Below are positions 1 to 8,000 of a stretch of DNA of 27,846 bases, in pieces. The first letter of the stretch is position 1. Each line of letters starts with the position of its first letter. Below the pieces are notes generated by a model. That model made no database searches, was not told the origin of the DNA, and saw only the letters and a list, made by a program, of their open reading frames with translations. The stretch is from the NCBI GenBank assembly GCA_947383645.1, contig CANDEH010000020.1, forward strand, positions 1 through 27,846, read 5' to 3'. The position numbers and the translations under genes were made by a program. This stretch comes from an uncultured Clostridia bacterium (GTDB taxonomy: Bacteria; Bacillota; Clostridia; Oscillospirales; Oscillospiraceae).

Positions 1-182
1 CCAGAGTGTTTGAACGGTTTTTCCGGGTGGACAAAAGCCGCTCCAAGGCTTCCGGTGGCACCGGGCTGGGGCTGTCGATTGTCAAGCATATCGCGCAGTA
101 TCATCACGCAGAAATCAAATTGCATAGCGGGAATGGACGCGGGACCATTATTGAGATTTTGTTCGCCATAGGGGAAATGTGA
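1..182 (+). CDS. Sensor histidine kinase, C-terminal fragment (cut by window edge)
   Basis: The frame is open from base 3 and stops with TGA at 180-182. Its 59 residues carry the end of a HATPase_c domain: an F-box-like FERFFRVDKS, then the G2 box GGTGLGLSIVKHI, then the closing strand. These are the ATP-lid and ATP-binding motifs of two-component sensor kinases, which autophosphorylate on histidine and pass phosphate to a response regulator. The sensing part lies outside the window, so the signal cannot be inferred. It points rightward into a hairpin at 220-250 and faces a TnpW-type gene, so it may be cargo or a neighbour of an integrated element. The family is secure; the specific kinase is unknown. 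Confidence 0.9.
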   Translation, partial: RVFERFFRVDKSRSKASGGTGLGLSIVKHIAQYHHAEIKLHSGNGRGTIIEILFAIGEM

Positions 183-219
183 GATTTGTGCCTTCTGCTT
201 AGGGTTTGGCTAACTACAC

Positions 220-250
220 AGAGGACAGCATCTACAAGGTGCTGTCCTCT
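220..250. terminator. Hairpin between kinase tail and TnpW gene, possible bidirectional terminator
   Basis: An 11-bp perfect inverted repeat AGAGGACAGCA / TGCTGTCCTCT is separated by 9 bases. It lies 37 bases after the kinase stop and 36 bases past the end of the opposing gene. Neither side has a clean T-run, only GCCTTTATG on the right, so it is a weak intrinsic terminator or another structured site. Confidence 0.5.
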
Positions 251-285
251 GCCTTTATGTGGGGTAGTATTGAATAACGCTGGTA

Positions 286-549
286 TCATGGGAAAGGAAA
301 CATTGCGTTTTTAGGGTGAAAATATCCTTGACAAATGCCCTCTTGATGTTCGATGGATAGAGATTCATTTTCGCGCCCGTCCTCGTGGCTCAGTCTTTCG
401 TAAAGGATAGTCAGCTTATCGTCTATTGTTTCCCGGCTCGTCCTGCTGAAATGTACACTCACCTTGTAGGTAGTGGAGCCAATCCGTTTTGTGAGGTGCA
501 GCGGCTTGTTGACATGTTTAACCGCCCTGTCTGCTGTTAATGTCGGCAT
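286..549 (-). CDS. TnpW-like transposon-encoded protein
   Basis: This is an 87-residue frame with start ATG at 547-549, preceded by AAAGGGGG about 6 bases upstream. The core (roughly residues 18-52: LTKRIGSTTYKVSVHFS, then TSRETIDDKL) matches what I know of the small TnpW family carried by Tn4451-type and related Firmicutes conjugative or mobilisable transposons: a basic start, a TTY-V-VHFS strand and a SxET-DDKI/L helix. Known members are usually about 55-70 residues, so the Gly/Glu/His-rich tail of some 30 residues is extra or read-through. The function of TnpW is not established. No recombinase or relaxase gene is visible beside it, so the element is a remnant or mostly lies left of the window. 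Confidence 0.72.
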   Translation of the reverse strand: MPTLTADRAVKHVNKPLHLTKRIGSTTYKVSVHFSRTSRETIDDKLTILYERLSHEDGRENESLSIEHQEGICQGYFHPKNAMFPFP

Positions 550-629
550 GGGATTAGCCCCCTTTCCTTATTCTGTTGTTGGTGGTATACTGCCCTTAAA
601 ACCTCCCCTGCGCGTCTTTTCCCGCGCCC

Positions 630-1577
630 TTGTGCCGCCTGTGGCCTGACTGCCTGTTTTATTCGGAGTATTCCCGTTCCTTTACGATACACTCCTTTGG
701 GTTTGCGATTCTGCTTGCCTTCGGTGGCCTGATCGCGCTGGGTTTTGTCCTGGCCGCAAAGTGCCGGAAGGCCAGGATAAACAAGCGGACAAGGGAGGCC
801 GAGTACTTCCGGGACGCGCCCAACGGCGGCAGTCTGAACGTGACGCACCGCCTGGGGGAGGCCTGCAAGCTGTGCCGGGAGGACGCTCTGCTGGGGGCCT
901 ACCTGCTGCGGCTTATCAGCGACGGTGCGCTGGAACCGGAGGAGGCAGAAGCCAACGCAAAGCGGGTCAATCTGCGTCTCATACGGCCACCGAGAAGCGG
1001 TAACTCTTACGACGACGCCTTCTACACCATTTTGGAGGCGGCGGGGGCAGACGGCGTTTTGCAGGCCAAGGAGCTGGAGCGGTTCTGCGACCGGAACGCC
1101 AAACCCCTGGCCAGCTTCGCTCTCTCCTGTCAAAAGAACGCTGACCAGACCCTGTTCCGGGGCGGCTGCCTCAAGGGGGCGGTCTGCGAGGGGGTAAAGA
1201 GCCTCACCCCCCGAGGCCAGCGGGAGCTGGACGAGATTCTGGGGCTGAAGCGATTTCTGCTGGACTTCTCCCTCATCTACGAGCGGGGGGTGGGGGAGAC
1301 GGTCCTCTGGCAGGACTACCTGATCTACGCGCACCTGCTGGGCATCGCGGACAAGGTGGCTCCCCAGATCCGCAAGCTCTACCCCGACGCCCTGCCCCAG
1401 GTGGAGCGGTTTGAGCGGTACATCGGCTATAGCGGCTACTACAGCGGCTATATGTACAGCGCCTGCGCCCGGGAGCTGCGGCAGCGGCAGGTTGCCCGAA
1501 GTACCGGCCGGGGCGGCCGGGCCTCCTTTGGAGGGGGCGGCGGCTTCTCCGGCGGAGGCGGAGGCGGAACGCGGTAA
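630..1577 (+). CDS. DUF2207-family membrane protein, apparently missing its N-terminal half
   Basis: The frame holds 315 residues from a TTG at 630, and I see no convincing ribosome site. A single membrane helix lies at about residues 24-44 (FGFAILLAFGGLIALGFVLA). A cytoplasmic domain of about 240 residues follows, with the DUF2207 segment LKRFLLDFSLIYERGV...LWQDYLIYAHLLGIADKV. A glycine-only tail FGGGGGFSGGGGGG closes it, as in full-length DUF2207 proteins. Those normally start with a signal peptide and a large external domain, and both are absent; an in-frame stop sits at 597-599. Together with the TnpW gene just upstream, this suggests a 5' deletion at a mobile-element junction. It may still be translated, or be a pseudogene. 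The next gene begins 39 bases downstream. Confidence 0.7.
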   Translation: MCRLWPDCLFYSEYSRSFTIHSFGFAILLAFGGLIALGFVLAAKCRKARINKRTREAEYFRDAPNGGSLNVTHRLGEACKLCREDALLGAYLLRLISDGALEPEEAEANAKRVNLRLIRPPRSGNSYDDAFYTILEAAGADGVLQAKELERFCDRNAKPLASFALSCQKNADQTLFRGGCLKGAVCEGVKSLTPRGQRELDEILGLKRFLLDFSLIYERGVGETVLWQDYLIYAHLLGIADKVAPQIRKLYPDALPQVERFERYIGYSGYYSGYMYSACARELRQRQVARSTGRGGRASFGGGGGFSGGGGGGTR

Positions 1578-1616
1578 TACATCTGTGCCATCGAATAGAA
1601 AGTGGAGGAATGTTTT

Positions 1617-2549
1617 ATGGGATTATTCAGCAATAGTAAGAAGCTCTGCCCCGTCTGCGGCAGTCCCACGCCCCGCCTGCTCGCCACCGTGATTGGGGAG
1701 ACCCCTATCTGCAAGAAGTGTGCGAAGAAGGCGGATATGCCCGAGAGCGTCCGGCAGCGGATGTCGGTGGAGGAGTTCTGCCAGTATATCGCCTTCTACG
1801 ACGGGAACCAGACCCTGCGGGACATGTTTCAGGAGACCTTCCGCTTTGACTGCGGCGGCTGGGGCAACTATATGTCTATCGACATGGACCACAAACTGTT
1901 CCGCTGGAAAAACGAGGAGGAGGCGTTGGTGCTGGAGGGGTCTCAGCTCAGGGCCTTTCGCATCCTGGAGGACGAGAGGGTTTTATTTGAGAGCAGTCCG
2001 GAGGGGCTGAAATGCTACACCTCCGACATCCCCGCCCGGGCGGAGACCCTGGCTCCTATGATCTCCCAGTTCAAGATCCAGATGGAGCAGTACCGGCAGA
2101 TGGAGAAGATGGACGAGATGCTGAAGAAAAACGGGGGCGACGGAACCTCCCTCTACATGAGCCGTCCCAGCTTCGAGGGCCAGGTGATCCGAAGCCTCCA
2201 GATCGAGATGACGCTTGACCACCCCTACTGGGGCGGCGTGCACCGCCGGGACTGTGAGGCCCCCAAGTTCGACGACACCTACCCCAGCGTGGACCGCTTC
2301 CTGCGGGACTATCAGGAGAAGCTGGCGGAGCTTCACGCGCTGGCGATCAATCTTATGATCTTCATCGACCCGGACGCGCCGGAGATTCAGGCTGGGGCCT
2401 CCCGCGGCGGTACTGTTGCCGGAGAGCTCAGGACCCTCCCTGTCATAGACCCCGTGGGGGAGATTCAGAAGTACAAGGCCCTGCTGGACAGCGGGGTTAT
2501 CACCGAGGAGGACTTTGCCGCCAAGAAGCGGCAGCTTCTGGGGATTTGA
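1617..2549 (+). CDS. Zinc-ribbon (DUF4428-like) protein with C-terminal SHOCT domain
   Basis: The product has 310 residues. ATG 1617 is chosen because GGAGG lies 8 bases upstream; a GTG at 1602 in the same frame would overlap that ribosome site. The N-terminus has a four-cysteine knuckle (C11, C14, C32, C35: CPVCG...CKKC), typical of DUF4428 zinc-beta-ribbons. The middle (about 45-260) is unrecognised, with Gln/Met/Lys-rich helices. The last 33 residues (EIQKYKALLDSGVITEEDFAAKKRQLL) form a clear SHOCT domain, a short C-terminal oligomerisation-type module. There is no signal peptide or membrane helix, so it is cytoplasmic. It sits 10 bases before the protease gene and is probably co-transcribed with it. 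Its function is unknown; SHOCT proteins often associate with membrane or envelope partners. Confidence 0.8.
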   Translation: MGLFSNSKKLCPVCGSPTPRLLATVIGETPICKKCAKKADMPESVRQRMSVEEFCQYIAFYDGNQTLRDMFQETFRFDCGGWGNYMSIDMDHKLFRWKNEEEALVLEGSQLRAFRILEDERVLFESSPEGLKCYTSDIPARAETLAPMISQFKIQMEQYRQMEKMDEMLKKNGGDGTSLYMSRPSFEGQVIRSLQIEMTLDHPYWGGVHRRDCEAPKFDDTYPSVDRFLRDYQEKLAELHALAINLMIFIDPDAPEIQAGASRGGTVAGELRTLPVIDPVGEIQKYKALLDSGVITEEDFAAKKRQLLGI

Positions 2550-2559
2550 GGGGAGCTCT

Positions 2560-4527
2560 ATGAAAAAGAGACTGTTTGCCCTGTGCGCGGCCCTGGCGAT
2601 GGCCCTGTCCCTGATCGCCTGCGGCGGGGATGAGACGGCAGACCTGTCCGATGGGGACAGGTCCCCTGTGTCCGCCGCGGAGGGGAGCTGGGCGGTGTAC
2701 TGGTATCTCTGCGGCAGCGACCTGGAGACCAACGGCGGCTGCGCCACCGCGGACCTGGGCGAGATGATGGAGGCAACGCTGCCCGAGAACGTCACCGTGG
2801 TCATCCAGACCGGCGGCGCGGCGGTGTGGCAGAACAACCAGATGGACCCCGACAAGCTCCAGCGCTGGGTCTACGACAGTGGGGGGCTGAGGCTGGTGGA
2901 GGAGCGGGAGACCGCCAATATGGGCGACGCCCAGACCCTCTATGAGTTCCTGGACTTCGCCAACACCAGCTACCCGGCGGAAAAGGTGGCGGTGACCTTC
3001 TGGAACCACGGCGGCGGCTCGGTGTCCGGCGCGGCCTTCGACGAGCTGTACAGCGGCGACTCTCTGGACCTGGGGGAGATGTACCAGGCCTTCAACCAGG
3101 TCTGGCCCGCCGACGCGGCCCATCCCGCCTTGGAGCTGGTGGGCTTCGACACCTGCCTGATGGCAACCATCGACGTGGCGGCGGTGTTCCAGAATTTTGC
3201 CAAATACCTGGTGGCCTCCGAGGAGGTGGAGCCGGGCAACGGCTGGCTCTACTCCGGCTGGTTATCCGAGCTGGCCCAGAATCCCGCCATGGACGGGGGC
3301 GACCTGGGCATCGCCATCTGCAACACCTACTACGAGGGCTGCGAGGCCGTGGGTACGGCGGACCAGACTACCCTGTCTGTTGCCGACCTGACCAGGCTCA
3401 CCCCGCTGCTGGAGGCCTATGAGAGCTTCGGACAGGAGGCCCTTGCGGCCGCAGCGGAGGACCCGGGCTTCTTTGCCCAGCTGGGCCGGGCCGCCGCCCA
3501 GAGTGAGAACTACGGCGGCAACACCCGGGAGCAGGGCTACACCAACATGGTGGACCTGGGCCACCTGGCCCGTCAGACTGCCTGGATGCTCCCCTCTGCT
3601 CAGGGGGTCTGCGACGCACTGGCCGACTGCGTGATCTACCAGGTGGGCGGGCCCTACCGGTCCGAGGCCACCGGGCTGAGCTGCTACTACTCCTACAGCG
3701 GGGATGTGGAGGACTTTAACGGCTACGCCGGCGTGGGCGCGGGGGAGGCATTCAAGCACCTGTTCGCCTACGGCCTCACCGGCGAGCTGGGCGAGGGTGG
3801 GGAGGAGTATCTGGCCTCCCTGGACATTGAGGAGCTGCCCGCCATGCGCACCCTGGCCGACACCGATTGGGACGGCGCTCCCCTGGACGTGGACGAGGAG
3901 GGAACCTCCTTCCTGACCCTGGGGCCGGAGGCCAACGACATTCTGGCGGGTATCAGTTTCTCCCTGTTCTACGTGGATGAGGAGAACGACCAGATGCTGT
4001 TTTTGGGCACCGACAACGATCTGGAGGCCGACTGGGACAGCGGCGTGTTGCGCGACAACTTCCGGGGCGTGTGGGGGGCCATCGACGGCCACATCGTGTA
4101 CATGGAGCTGTCCTCCGAGGGGGACGACTACAACCTCTACTCCGTGCCCGTCCTGCTCAATGACGAGGCGTACAACCTGCAGGTGGCCTACGACTTCTCC
4201 GGCGGGGAGTGGTCCATTCTGGGCGCCTCCCCGGGGCTGAACGAGTCGGGCATGGCCGCCAAGGAGCTGCGTCTGCTGGAGGAAGGCGATGTGATTACAA
4301 CCATCTGGCAGCTGGCCTCGTTCAGCGGGGACGACGACTTTGAGATGGTTGCCGCCGAGGAGCTGACGGTGACATCGGACACTTCCTTCGGGGAGGCCCC
4401 ATTGCCCGACGGGCAGTACGGCATGGTCTTTGAGATGCGGGACGCCGCGGGCAACTATGCCTACTCCGACGCGGTGCTTTTTGACTGTCTGGACGGGGAA
4501 ATTACCACCACCATAGGCGTGGACTGA
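2560..4527 (+). CDS. Clostripain-family (peptidase C11) lipoprotein
   Basis: The product has 655 residues. ATG 2560 follows GAGGGGAG with 4 bases between; a longer in-frame opening upstream would lack a signal peptide. Residues 1-21 are a lipoprotein signal with lipobox LIAC and lipidated Cys21. The C11 domain runs from about 45 (AVYWYLCGSDLE) to about 350 and has both catalytic residues: His150 in FWNHGGG and Cys199 in GFDTCLM. Family members cleave after Arg/Lys, often after autoprocessing. The remaining 300 residues are Asp/Glu-rich, beta-looking and end in GVD without an anchor, so the enzyme is probably tethered only by its lipid on the outer face of the membrane. It lies directly before a secreted SLH protein, which may be a substrate or partner (inference). 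Confidence 0.93.
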   Translation: MKKRLFALCAALAMALSLIACGGDETADLSDGDRSPVSAAEGSWAVYWYLCGSDLETNGGCATADLGEMMEATLPENVTVVIQTGGAAVWQNNQMDPDKLQRWVYDSGGLRLVEERETANMGDAQTLYEFLDFANTSYPAEKVAVTFWNHGGGSVSGAAFDELYSGDSLDLGEMYQAFNQVWPADAAHPALELVGFDTCLMATIDVAAVFQNFAKYLVASEEVEPGNGWLYSGWLSELAQNPAMDGGDLGIAICNTYYEGCEAVGTADQTTLSVADLTRLTPLLEAYESFGQEALAAAAEDPGFFAQLGRAAAQSENYGGNTREQGYTNMVDLGHLARQTAWMLPSAQGVCDALADCVIYQVGGPYRSEATGLSCYYSYSGDVEDFNGYAGVGAGEAFKHLFAYGLTGELGEGGEEYLASLDIEELPAMRTLADTDWDGAPLDVDEEGTSFLTLGPEANDILAGISFSLFYVDEENDQMLFLGTDNDLEADWDSGVLRDNFRGVWGAIDGHIVYMELSSEGDDYNLYSVPVLLNDEAYNLQVAYDFSGGEWSILGASPGLNESGMAAKELRLLEEGDVITTIWQLASFSGDDDFEMVAAEELTVTSDTSFGEAPLPDGQYGMVFEMRDAAGNYAYSDAVLFDCLDGEITTTIGVD

Positions 4528-4588
4528 CCTGCCCCGGACGGACCGCTGATAATTTACAGAATAAATACGTGAACAGGGAGGAGCCCAT

Positions 4589-6004
4589 ATGAAAAAATGG
4601 CAGAAGTTTCTGGCCGTGCTCCTGTGTATAGGAGTGCTCGCGGGCCCCATGACGCCTGCGGCGTCGGCCACTACCGTGCTTACCATCATCAATCTCACCG
4701 TTGACGCGCCTGCGGTGGGGCAAAAGCCCGCCGCTGCGGCCTCCGTTCCCGCCCACGCACGCTCCGCGGTGCAGAAGGTGGAGTGGAGCGGCAGGCTGGA
4801 CAGCAGCGGCGCCTTTATGGCGGGCGTCAGCTACAAGGTCACCGTCACGCTGGGGATTAAAGAAGGGGAGGACTGTAGATTCTCCGACAAATCCATCTCG
4901 GCAAAGGTCAACGGCAAATCAGCCGATGAGGTGCTCTGGTACGCTAAAGACAAGGTGGAGGTCATCTACACCTTCCCCAAGCTGACCGAGGGAAAGACGC
5001 CCACAGAGCTCAACACCATCCGGCTCACTGTTGACGCACCGGCGTCAGGGCAGACCCCCGCTGCCGCGGCCAGTCTGCCGTCCAATGCCCGCTCGGTCGT
5101 GGAGAAGGTGGAGTGGAGCGGTCAGACGGATACCGACGGTACCTTCATGCCCCAGGTAAAGTACAAGGTGACCGTCACCCTGGGCATCAAGCCGGGGGCC
5201 GACTGCATCTTTTCGGACCAGGCCATCGACGCCACGGTCAACGGAAAGGAGGCTGACGAGGTGCTCTGGTACGCGGAGGACCGCGTGGCCGTCAGCTATA
5301 CCTTCCCCGCTTTTGGGGTGGGAGACATTCTGACCTCCGCAAGAATCACCATAGAAGGCCCCGCCGCAGGAGAAAAACCTGCCGAGACCGCACACATTCC
5401 CTCCACCGCCAGCACCTGCGTCAAAGGCGTCCGGTGGCGCGGCCAGCTGGACAGCAACGGCCGCTTCCAGGCCGGTACCGTGTATACCGCCGACATCACG
5501 CTGGGTGTCAAGAGCGGCCTTAACCGGAAATTCTCCGCCAAAACATTTGACGCCTACGTCAACGGCGTGCTGATGGATGAGGTGACCCGCAACTCGGACA
5601 AGGAGCTGGTGGTCACGGTGGAATTTGAGCGGACCCCGGGCAGTGCGCCCGCGCCTTCCACGCCTCCGGCAGCGACCTTCACCGACGTGAGAGCGACGGA
5701 TTATTTCGCCGTTCCTGTGGCCTGGGCGGCGGAGCGGGGCATGATAAAAGAGGGCGGCTTCGATCCGGATGCCCTGTGCACGCGGGCCATGGCGGTGACC
5801 TTCATGTGGAACTACGCCGGCAGTCCCGCCAACGCCCCCTCCGGCTTTACTGATGTGCCCGCCAATGCGGATTACGCTCAGGCTGTGGCCTGGGCAGTGG
5901 AGCAGGGTGTCACCAGCGGCGTGGGGGACAACCGGTTCGCCCCCGATCAGGTTTGCAGCCGGGGACAGATCGTGTCCCTCCTCTACCGGGCGTTTGCCAG
6001 GTGA
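4589..6004 (+). CDS. Secreted surface protein: three ~105-residue repeats plus two SLH domains
   Basis: The product has 471 residues. ATG 4589 is preceded by AGGGAGGAG 5 bases upstream. A Sec signal peptide covers about residues 1-27 (AASA cleavage). Three homologous beta-type repeats lie at about 28-131, 139-242 and 247-350. Each opens with a (N/R)LTVDAPA-like strand and carries VEWSG(R/Q), KVTVTLGI and a VNGK/VNGV turn; repeats 1 and 2 are much closer to each other than to repeat 3. A Pro-rich linker leads to two SLH modules (about 365-415 and 419-471; TFTDV...YF and GFTDV...YAQAV), which bind secondary cell-wall polymer. Three SLH copies are usual, so two is minimal. Its location is the cell wall. 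It is likely the last gene of the envelope cluster. Confidence 0.9.
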   Translation: MKKWQKFLAVLLCIGVLAGPMTPAASATTVLTIINLTVDAPAVGQKPAAAASVPAHARSAVQKVEWSGRLDSSGAFMAGVSYKVTVTLGIKEGEDCRFSDKSISAKVNGKSADEVLWYAKDKVEVIYTFPKLTEGKTPTELNTIRLTVDAPASGQTPAAAASLPSNARSVVEKVEWSGQTDTDGTFMPQVKYKVTVTLGIKPGADCIFSDQAIDATVNGKEADEVLWYAEDRVAVSYTFPAFGVGDILTSARITIEGPAAGEKPAETAHIPSTASTCVKGVRWRGQLDSNGRFQAGTVYTADITLGVKSGLNRKFSAKTFDAYVNGVLMDEVTRNSDKELVVTVEFERTPGSAPAPSTPPAATFTDVRATDYFAVPVAWAAERGMIKEGGFDPDALCTRAMAVTFMWNYAGSPANAPSGFTDVPANADYAQAVAWAVEQGVTSGVGDNRFAPDQVCSRGQIVSLLYRAFAR

Positions 6005-6355
6005 CACGGGGGGGTGGACATCATTATCCAATTTGAAATCATTTCTCCGCCGCGCCGCCTGGGGTTAGTTTTATAGTCGAACAGCATGAGAAACAACAGA
6101 GATCGGCGAAGGAAATGTCGCGATGTACACCATTTCCTCCCGCCTCCTTTCAAGTTAAGCGACTGTAACCGGATAAATCCCAAAATGGAGAATGGCCGCA
6201 GACAGAAACAGTCAAGATTCTGTCTGCGGCCATCCTCTATTTCAGGAAGCTGCACCGAAGTTTCCGTTTACAGAGACAATAGCCCTGCCGGTTTAGTTTG
6301 GCAACTTTTACAGTGAATGCTGTAGCTGCTGCGTTGTGCAGTCAAAGCCCTTCCT
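6005..6355. other. Convergent intergenic region
   Basis: This is a 351-bp gap between the SLH gene and the opposing sirtuin gene. Apart from the hairpin at 6192-6233 I see no gene, promoter or repeat that I can support. The first 150 bases are mixed composition without a good ribosome site. Confidence 0.6.
6192..6233. terminator. Strong hairpin, likely shared terminator of convergent genes
   Basis: A 16-bp perfect stem (ATGGCCGCAGACAGAA, 6192-6207) pairs with 6218-6233 around a 10-base loop. It sits between the ends of the SLH gene (+) and the sirtuin gene (-). Moderately T-rich bases follow on both sides (CCTCTATTTC on plus, TCTCCATTTTG on minus), which fits a bidirectional terminator. Confidence 0.7.
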
Positions 6356-7066
6356 TTACGTTTTGTTGAGTACCTCGCCGATTGCGCCTATGATTGTCAG
6401 GTCTGCGCCGGTGTTCTCCAGCGGAGTTTTGTTGATTACAACCAGCTTATTCCCGCCGTAGTAGCGTATCAGTCCCGCCGCCGGATAGACCACCAGAGAG
6501 GTGCCGCCGATGATTAACACGTCCGCCTGGGCAATGGCCTCCACAGATTCCTCCATCACCCGCTGGCTCAGCCCCTCCTCGTAGAGTACCACATCCGGCT
6601 TGATGGGGCCGCCGCAGGTACACCGGGGGATACCCTCGCTGTCCAGAATCTGCTCCGCCGTGTAGAACTTCCCGCACCGCTCGCAGTAGTTCCGGTGTAC
6701 ACTTCCATGGAGCTCCCACACGGTCTTGCTCCCCGCCTTCTGGTGGAGGCCGTCGATATTCTGCGTCACCACCGCCCGGAGCTTGCCCACCGCCTCCCAC
6801 TGGGCCAGGCGCAGGTGGGCCGGGTTGGGCCGGGCGTCCAGGCACAGCATCTTATCCCGATAGAACCGCCAAAATTCTTTGGGGTTGCTTTTATAGAAGC
6901 TGTGGCTTAAAATAGTTTCCGGAGGATAGTCATACTTCTGATGGTACAGGCCGTCCACGCTGCGGAAGTCCGGAATACCGCTCTCCGTACTTACCCCGGC
7001 CCCGCCGAAAAAGACAATGTTGTTGCTTTCCTCAACCCACTGCCGCAGGATCTCTATTGGCTCCAT
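6356..7066 (-). CDS. cobB: NAD-dependent protein deacylase, Sir2 family
   Basis: The product has 236 residues, a normal length for bacterial sirtuins. It removes acyl groups from lysine using NAD+, giving nicotinamide and O-acyl-ADP-ribose, in the cytoplasm. Visible motifs are the Rossmann GAGVSTESGIPDFR (about 22-35), TQNID (101-105), catalytic His120 in LHGS, a four-Cys zinc site (C128, C131, C149, C151), and IIGGTSLVVYP followed by VINK for NAD binding. The start ATG 7064-7066 has AGGGG upstream. It is divergent from the ArsC-like gene, with a 150-bp shared upstream region. The symbol is by family; substrate preference cannot be read from sequence. Confidence 0.95.
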   Translation of the reverse strand: MEPIEILRQWVEESNNIVFFGGAGVSTESGIPDFRSVDGLYHQKYDYPPETILSHSFYKSNPKEFWRFYRDKMLCLDARPNPAHLRLAQWEAVGKLRAVVTQNIDGLHQKAGSKTVWELHGSVHRNYCERCGKFYTAEQILDSEGIPRCTCGGPIKPDVVLYEEGLSQRVMEESVEAIAQADVLIIGGTSLVVYPAAGLIRYYGGNKLVVINKTPLENTGADLTIIGAIGEVLNKT

Positions 7067-7216
7067 GCTGTTTCCCCTTTCTATGTCCGTTTTTTCCTAA
7101 CCGCCCGTATCCGTCCGGCGCCAGCCGGCGAAGGGCGTCCATACACCGGAGCGCCTCTGACGCACTTCGTCCGCCGCCAACCACAGAATCGCGCATACCG
7201 CGCAAGGGAGGTCATT

Positions 7217-7552
7217 ATGAACATCCAGATTTTCGGCTCCTCCAAATGCTTCGATACCAAGAAGGCTGAGCGCTACTTCAAAGAGCGGCGCATCAAGTAC
7301 CAGTACATCGACCTGCCCAAGAAGGGGTTCTCCCCGGGGGAATACCGCAGTGTCCGGGCAAAACTCTCCTTTGAGGCGCTGGTAAACACCCGGTGTCGGG
7401 CCTATCAGGACCTGTACATGGCCTATATTACCCCCGATGCCGCCGAGGAGAAGCTCTTTGAGCACCCCCAGCTTTTTCTGACCCCTATCGTCCGCAACGG
7501 CCGGGAAGTCACCGTGGGCTACTGCCCGGAAATCTGGGCTAAGTGGGAGTAA
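7217..7552 (+). CDS. ArsC/Spx-family (YffB-like) thioredoxin-fold protein
   Basis: The product has 111 residues. ATG 7217 follows AAGGGAGG with 5 bases between; the open frame extends much further left but overlaps the sirtuin gene and lacks a ribosome site. The fold signature is the N-terminal strand MNIQIFGSSKC, then DTKKAERYFKERRIKYQYIDL, a KKGFS loop, and a late LTPIVRNGREVTVGY strand with cis-Pro, as in ArsC, Spx and YffB. There is a single Cys in the active loop (SSKC at residues 8-11) rather than CxxC, so it is a reductase-like or regulatory protein, not classical Spx. True arsenate reduction is doubtful because no ars genes are near. Confidence 0.85.
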   Translation: MNIQIFGSSKCFDTKKAERYFKERRIKYQYIDLPKKGFSPGEYRSVRAKLSFEALVNTRCRAYQDLYMAYITPDAAEEKLFEHPQLFLTPIVRNGREVTVGYCPEIWAKWE

Positions 7553-8000
7553 ATATTTTCAATATCCGCAGCAGGAACAACAGCGAAAACATCCTTGCAG
7601 ATTTACGCCGATGCATCCCGCTTTTAATGTCTCTTTTTTGCCCTGATTTCATCTGAATCGGCCAAATATTTTTGTAGTGCTGCTCTTGATGATACACATT
7701 ATACTAAAATAACATCACAAGTTCAAGAGGTGAGCAAGGATATCGTGTATAGACCTGCATATGAATAGAGCGTTGCCATAAGAGAACATGGAGAGCAACA
7801 GCAAAATCAATCTTTTTTCTCTGTGTGCCGCCAGCTTGGATACGGAGCTGGCGGATACGTTCTCCGCTCTGTTTTGGGCATTTATATCTACGATATACAA
7901 GAGCGGGGGACAGCAATTTGCTGTCCCCCGTTCTTTCTGTCTCTCAAGCTTTTAAAAAATATTGCTGCGGCAGACCATCCAAGGGGAATCGCCCCTTCTC
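7553..8000. other. 448-bp intergenic region with two hairpins
   Basis: This gap between the ArsC-like gene and the end of rsfS is AT-richer than its surroundings. It holds a hairpin CCGCCAGCT / AGCTGGCGG (7828-7836 with 7846-7854), the inverted repeat TATATC-TAC-GATATA (7883-7897) and the strong hairpin listed separately. A 55-codon plus-strand frame (ATG 7788 to TAA 7953-7955) spans all of them. It has no clear ribosome site and overlaps a terminator, so I do not call it a gene. A short structured RNA is equally possible. Confidence 0.4.
7904..7945. terminator. Intrinsic terminator at the end of the minus-strand housekeeping operon
   Basis: A stem CGGGGGACAGC / GCTGTCCCCCG (7904-7914 with 7920-7930) has a tiny AAATT loop. 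The pyrimidine run TTCTTTCTGTCTCTC follows on the plus side. It lies 71 bases past the rsfS stop. The T-rich side favours stopping plus-strand transcripts, while the stem alone could stop the minus operon. Confidence 0.6.

Noticed and set aside
3262..4698. Long minus-strand open frame opposite the clostripain gene
   Set aside because: Composition of an antisense shadow (His/Val/Gly-rich); the plus-strand gene has catalytic motifs and a lipobox.
6941..7216. Longer ArsC-like protein starting inside the sirtuin gene
   Set aside because: No ribosome site, overlaps the opposing gene, and the family begins at the strand encoded from 7217.
7217..7552. Arsenate-resistance gene
   Set aside because: The ArsC fold is present, but there is a single Cys in an SSKC loop and no ars neighbours, so arsenate reduction cannot be supported.
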